Source: an uncultured Bacilli bacterium
GTDB lineage: Bacteria > Bacillota_I > Bacilli_A > RF39 > UBA660
NCBI GenBank assembly: GCA_944373065.1
Contig: CALWAJ010000054.1
Coordinates: forward strand, 1-8,627
Length of the DNA stretch: 8,627 nt
Direction: 5' to 3'
In this document: positions 6,023 to 8,627 of the stretch, one piece after another
Layout of the letters: each line of letters begins with the position of its first letter
How positions within the stretch are numbered: the first letter of the stretch is position 1
Position numbers and translations under genes: made by a program
The notes under the pieces: generated by a model
The model's input: only the letters and a program-made list of their open reading frames with translations
Databases searched by the model: none
Told to the model about the DNA's origin: nothing

Positions 6023-7496
6023 GGAAATATGTAGGTAATATTAAACTTAATATGTTGTAGTTGTCATTATAATCAGTACTTGTATTTGGTACTTCTATGG
6101 AGATAGTTTCGTTTGGTATCTCTTCTTTTATTTTATAATCATTAATAGTATAGTGATAATCTTTATTAATATTATTTATAAAAATAGTAAATGGTTTAAT
6201 TTTAGTATATCCATTAGTAGTATTTGCTTGTACTACTTTGTAATGGCCATAGGGTAGAGTTATTTTGGCAATACCATTTTCATCGGTAATAATACTTTTT
6301 ACAAGCTTATTATCTTTATCATATATTTCAAAAGTAATATTAGGTTCTGCTGCCATTATTTTACCATCACCATACAATTTTTTTATTATTATTTCTTTTT
6401 CTAAGATTTTGTTTTCAATAGTTAATTCTATATTAGGATTTTTGTCTGTAAAATTGATTTCATAAACTTCTTCATTAGGTAAATAACCTGTACCTTGTTT
6501 AGTTTCCTTTAAATAATATGTTCCATAAGTTATGTCATAGTCATTACTAGATATAGCTGCTTCCATATTTTCATCTAATGATAAATCAGTTATTTTTTCC
6601 ATTTTATCATTATAAAGAGTAAAAATAGCATCTTTTAGTGAACCTTCTCCTTTACTTGTAGAAGTACCTGTGTCTTTATCTATTTTTTTAATTTTTAAAT
6701 TAAGTTCATTGAAACAAAACTTAACCTTTGCTTCTCTATTATTAGGTTTTCCCATAGTGGCTAGATGTTGACTGCTTGGATTATAGTAGAATAATACTGG
6801 GTCATTATTAGAGTTATATAATCTATAGAAACTATAATCATAACAGCCACTTTGGTTAGAAGTTATTGTTAGACTATTACCATTTTGAATTATATTACTA
6901 TTTGGATTGGTAAAGAAATCAAATATTTTATTACTATCTGTTATGGTTAAAGGTTTTCCAACAATACCTAGAAATATTTGATTATTAAAACTAGGCATTT
7001 TATAACTTTGTTCTATTAGAGCGTTGATACTATTTATTTCTTTATCATAAGTGTTTATTCTATTTCCATCTAATGTGTCAGTAAAATAAAAATCATTATT
7101 AGGATCTACTGTCTGCCAAATCATTAATTGTGTTATGGCATACCATTTCAAATCGTCGGTATGACTAGCGAAGCCATAGCCAAAGCCTATAATATCATTT
7201 ATTCTTGTTAGTGTTTCTTGACTTATATTGGGTAAAGATGTAACTGTCTCATAAGTGTTATTACTTGGATTAAATTTAGTAAATGGTTGAAGACAATAGG
7301 CAATTTTTCCATCACTTGATCTTCTATACATTCTTGCTTTTTGATAATATTTAGTTTTAGTAGTTCTATCATATCTCACCATATAAATATTATCTATATA
7401 CTCTGCTTCATAAAAAGAATTAGTACTAGCGTTAACTGGAACAGTACCTAGTAAATAAATAAAACTTAATGTTAAGAATAATAATAATTTTTTCAT
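6000..7496 (-). CDS. Thioester-domain and CnaB-repeat surface adhesin with VPNTS sorting signal
   Basis: A 498-residue cell-wall-anchored protein. It has a signal peptide (about 1-23, cut after VNA). The next region, to about residue 250, carries the two halves of an internal thioester: Cys68 in AYCLQP and Gln123 in ITQLMIW. The latter is the TQXA signature of Gram-positive thioester adhesins that bind host surfaces covalently. Two CnaB/SpaA-like beta domains follow. The first (about 264-364) has LKIKKIDKDTG and YYLKETKQGTGY, with Lys and Glu placed for an isopeptide cross-link. The second (about 366-455) has Gln instead of Glu in YKVVQANTTNGY. The end is a sorting signal: VPNTS (469-473), a hydrophobic stretch (NILSLILPTYFLV) and a KKKFS tail. 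AGGAGG lies 6 bases before the ATG, downstream of repeat copy B's promoter. The gene shares an operon with the sortase. Confidence 0.87.
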   Translation of the reverse strand: MKKLLLFLTLSFIYLLGTVPVNASTNSFYEAEYIDNIYMVRYDRTTKTKYYQKARMYRRSSDGKIAYCLQPFTKFNPSNNTYETVTSLPNISQETLTRINDIIGFGYGFASHTDDLKWYAITQLMIWQTVDPNNDFYFTDTLDGNRINTYDKEINSINALIEQSYKMPSFNNQIFLGIVGKPLTITDSNKIFDFFTNPNSNIIQNGNSLTITSNQSGCYDYSFYRLYNSNNDPVLFYYNPSSQHLATMGKPNNREAKVKFCFNELNLKIKKIDKDTGTSTSKGEGSLKDAIFTLYNDKMEKITDLSLDENMEAAISSNDYDITYGTYYLKETKQGTGYLPNEEVYEINFTDKNPNIELTIENKILEKEIIIKKLYGDGKIMAAEPNITFEIYDKDNKLVKSIITDENGIAKITLPYGHYKVVQANTTNGYTKIKPFTIFINNINKDYHYTINDYKIKEEIPNETISIEVPNTSTDYNDNYNILSLILPTYFLVKKKFS

Positions 7497-7524
7497 TTTC
7501 TTCCTCCTTTTCTTAACGGCCTTT

Positions 7525-7553
7525 ACTCTAGCATGGCTTTATTTTTTATGCAA
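7525..7553 (-). promoter_or_regulatory. Sigma-A-type promoter of the adhesin-sortase operon
   Basis: Read on the minus strand: TTGCAT (7553-7548), a 17-base spacer ending ATGC (extended -10), then TAGAGT (7530-7525). The geometry and the TTGCA and ATGC blocks match the promoter before the Rpn-family gene. Confidence 0.6.
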
Positions 7554-7656
7554 ACTGGCAATTTTTAAAATTCAAGAGTTTTTTTACTTCAATTTTTAAT
7601 TTTCCCTAGAGGAATTTTGAATTTTGAAGGGTAAATTTTTTTGAATTTACAAAATT
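7525..7656 (-). repeat. Promoter-bearing intergenic repeat, copy B
   Basis: The inverted counterpart of 1468-1599, about 6 kb away and on the other strand, with the same internal spacing throughout. Longest exact blocks on the minus strand: GAATTTTAAAAATTGCC (just upstream of the -35 box) and AAAATTAAAAATTGAA. It occupies most of the 223-base gap between the adhesin and kinase genes. In both copies the repeat points toward the gene it precedes. Confidence 0.7.
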
Positions 7657-7691
7657 CATACTTTTTTCTTTTTTTTCTTTTTCTTTACTTG

Positions 7692-7710
7692 TATAATTGT
7701 TTTAAGGAGG
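7692..7710 (+). promoter_or_regulatory. -10 box and ribosome site of the kinase gene
   Basis: A perfect TATAAT (7692-7697) stands next to AAGGAGG (7704-7710), 9 bases before the ATG. A -35 box at the right distance would fall in the pyrimidine-rich tract at 7661-7684, and nothing there resembles TTGACA. Only about 5 bases would then lie between the usual start point and the ribosome site, so the leader is very short, or the real promoter is elsewhere. Confidence 0.45.
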
Positions 7711-7719
7711 TAGTGTTTA

Positions 7720-8385
7720 ATGTTAATTGTAATGGAAGGAGTAAGTGATTGCATTGGTAAAAGTACACAAGTTAAGAAGTTATATAAAAAATTAGAACGA
7801 GACGGAAGAGAAGTTATATATCATCACTTTCCAAGTTATGGAGAAAGTGGAGCTTGTTTAGTAGAGATGTATTTAAATGGTAAGCTTGGGAATAGAGAGA
7901 ACATTAATCCTTATGCTGTCAGTACTTTTTTTGCAATGGATAGATTTTGTATATATAAAAATAAACTTGAAAAAGAGTTAAATAATAATAAAATAGTTTT
8001 GTTGGATAGATATACTACTTCTAATTTAATATATCAAGGAGCTTTGTTTGAACGAGAAAAAAAGGATGAATTTTTAGATTATATTAGTGACTTTGAGTAT
8101 AATAAACTAGGTTTAAAAAGACCTGATTTAGTAATATTTTTAAAACTTGATAAAGATGATGTTAAGACTTTGAGAGAAAATAGGGATAATGAAAGTATGG
8201 ATGTTAATGAAAAAGATTTAAACTTTCTAGATAAAGTATATGATAATAGTCTTTATGTTGCTAGTAAATATAGCTTTAAAGTAATAGAGTGTAGTAAGAA
8301 TGGAAAATTACGTAGTGTAGATGATATTAATGAAGAAATTTATTCTATTATAAATAAGGAGGTTTTGGAATATGAAAAAAATTAA
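7720..8385 (+). CDS. tmk: Thymidylate kinase-like P-loop nucleotide kinase
   Basis: A 221-residue protein resembling dTMP kinases, which make dTDP from dTMP and ATP on the way to dTTP. The P-loop is EGVSDCIGKSTQ (6-17). It is followed by HHFPSYGESG, the substrate-side MDR (73-75), the DRYTTSNLIYQ motif (from Asp96) and RPDLVIFLKL (strand before the lid). The lid region RENRDNESMDVNE (152-164) lies in the expected place, and the length is close to the usual 205-215. The P-loop is odd: five residues separate Gly7 from GKST, where the family normally has four (for example GIDGSGKS). Similar variants exist in Bacillota as far as I recall, so this may be a divergent subfamily or a paralogue with another substrate. 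A strong ribosome site fixes the start. It is divergent from the adhesin operon and overlaps the next gene by 14 bases. Confidence 0.85.
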   Translation: MLIVMEGVSDCIGKSTQVKKLYKKLERDGREVIYHHFPSYGESGACLVEMYLNGKLGNRENINPYAVSTFFAMDRFCIYKNKLEKELNNNKIVLLDRYTTSNLIYQGALFEREKKDEFLDYISDFEYNKLGLKRPDLVIFLKLDKDDVKTLRENRDNESMDVNEKDLNFLDKVYDNSLYVASKYSFKVIECSKNGKLRSVDDINEEIYSIINKEVLEYEKN

Positions 8386-8563
8386 AGAATTAATAGATAA
8401 ATTACGAAAAAGTAATACATATTATAAGTTTAAAGGTGATGATAAACTATATTCGATGAATTTTTTTACTTATTTTTTTAAGAAACATGATGTATTTGAA
8501 AAAACAAGTGTAGGATGCTATAAAATAAAAAATAATATTTCAGATGTTTTCTTTAATAACTAA
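8372..8563 (+). CDS. Small protein of unknown function, coupled to the kinase gene
   Basis: A 63-residue basic protein (MKKIKELIDKLRKSNTYY...). I do not recognise the family. The first 14 residues look like an amphipathic helix rich in Lys. The middle is rich in aromatics (YSMNFFTYFFKKHDVF), and it ends with a possible strand (SVGCYKIKNNI). The start is supported by AAGGAGG at 8356-8362, 9 bases before the ATG and inside the end of the kinase gene, with a 14-base overlap. That argues for a real, co-translated gene despite its size. Its stop codon lies within the left arm of a perfect hairpin. It has no signal peptide or clear membrane segment. It could be a small helix-turn-helix-like or nucleic-acid-binding protein, but I have no motif to support that. 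Confidence 0.65.
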   Translation: MKKIKELIDKLRKSNTYYKFKGDDKLYSMNFFTYFFKKHDVFEKTSVGCYKIKNNISDVFFNN

Positions 8564-8589
8564 TGACCATACGGTGCATGGTCATTAGT
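8559..8589. repeat. Perfect 12-bp stem hairpin at the end of the small gene
   Basis: ACTAATGACCAT (8559-8570), the loop ACGGTGC, then ATGGTCATTAGT (8578-8589): twelve uninterrupted pairs. No T run follows, so it is not a standard intrinsic terminator. It contains the stop codon of the 63-residue gene. It may stabilise or end the transcript, or be the edge of a mobile or REP-like element continuing beyond the window. Confidence 0.7.
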
Positions 8590-8627
8590 CTAGGGTTTAA
8601 TTCCCCGTTGCTTGCAACGTAAGGCCG
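8590..8627. other. GC-rich hairpin tail, possible REP-like or IS200/IS605-type end
   Basis: After the hairpin the composition changes abruptly. GGG-TTTAATT-CCC (8593-8605) can fold, and it is followed by CGTTG-CTTG-CAACG (8606-8619), a 5-bp stem with a 4-base loop, then TAAGGCCG at the window edge. Back-to-back small hairpins with the core CGTTGCTTGCAACG resemble REP-like repeats tied to RAYT/IS200-type transposases and the subterminal hairpins of IS200/IS605 elements. The resemblance is from memory. The window ends before any transposase could be seen. Confidence 0.35.

Noticed and set aside
5853..6465. Two short plus-strand open frames across the sortase and adhesin genes (5853-6038 and 6265-6465)
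   Set aside because: Both are hydrophobic shadows of minus-strand genes with strong domain evidence.
1468..7656. Inversion of the 6-kb segment between the two inverted repeat copies
   Set aside because: The copies share only about 70% identity with no exact match longer than 17 bases, and no recombinase gene is visible; a shared regulatory role is simpler.
8559..8589. Hairpin as a standard intrinsic terminator
   Set aside because: The stem is perfect but no T run follows; the next bases are CTAGGG.
1..8627. DGR reverse transcriptase, Avd gene or template repeat inside the window
   Set aside because: No frame shows reverse-transcriptase motifs, and no third copy of the fixed codon pattern (GTGCGT...GGGGTGCGGCC) is visible; if present they are outside.

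Overview
The window looks like chromosomal DNA of an AT-rich Gram-positive bacterium. It is probably an uncultured gut Bacilli or Mollicutes-like lineage (RF39 or Erysipelotrichales type). This rests on the strong A/T bias, the AGGAGG ribosome sites, a HrcA/CIRCE heat-shock operator, a sortase with a cell-wall-anchored substrate, and a ClpB that lacks its N-domain as in mycoplasmas. Genus-level placement is inference.

Layout. (1) Bases 1-1328 hold the 3' part of a secreted or surface protein built from two tandem DUF6273/C-type-lectin-like domains. Each domain ends in a 122-bp segment that is nearly identical between the two, except at a set of mostly AAY-derived codons. The pattern is that of diversity-generating retroelement (DGR) variable regions, with adenine-directed substitution and A-avoiding invariant codons. 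No reverse transcriptase or template repeat is in the window. (2) A terminator and a 132-bp promoter-bearing repeat (copy A) lead into an Rpn/PD-(D/E)XK nuclease-family gene that probably starts at CTG. (3) A small membrane protein has its own promoter. (4) A CIRCE-controlled consensus promoter drives a short-form ClpB disaggregase. (5) A shared two-way terminator separates clpB from a minus-strand pair: a thioester/CnaB surface adhesin with a VPNTS sorting signal, overlapping by 23 bp a sortase. The pair is driven by copy B of the same 132-bp repeat. (6) Divergent from that pair are a thymidylate-kinase-like gene with an unusual P-loop and an overlapping small unknown gene. (7) The right edge has a 12-bp perfect hairpin and a GC-rich hairpin tail that resembles a REP-like or IS200/IS605-type end.

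How it fits together. Two modules serve the cell surface: the putatively hypervariable tandem lectin-like protein and the adhesin with its dedicated sortase. They sit around housekeeping stress and nucleotide genes. The strongest signals are the paired variable regions in one protein and the repeat that carries near-identically built promoters in front of two unrelated genes.
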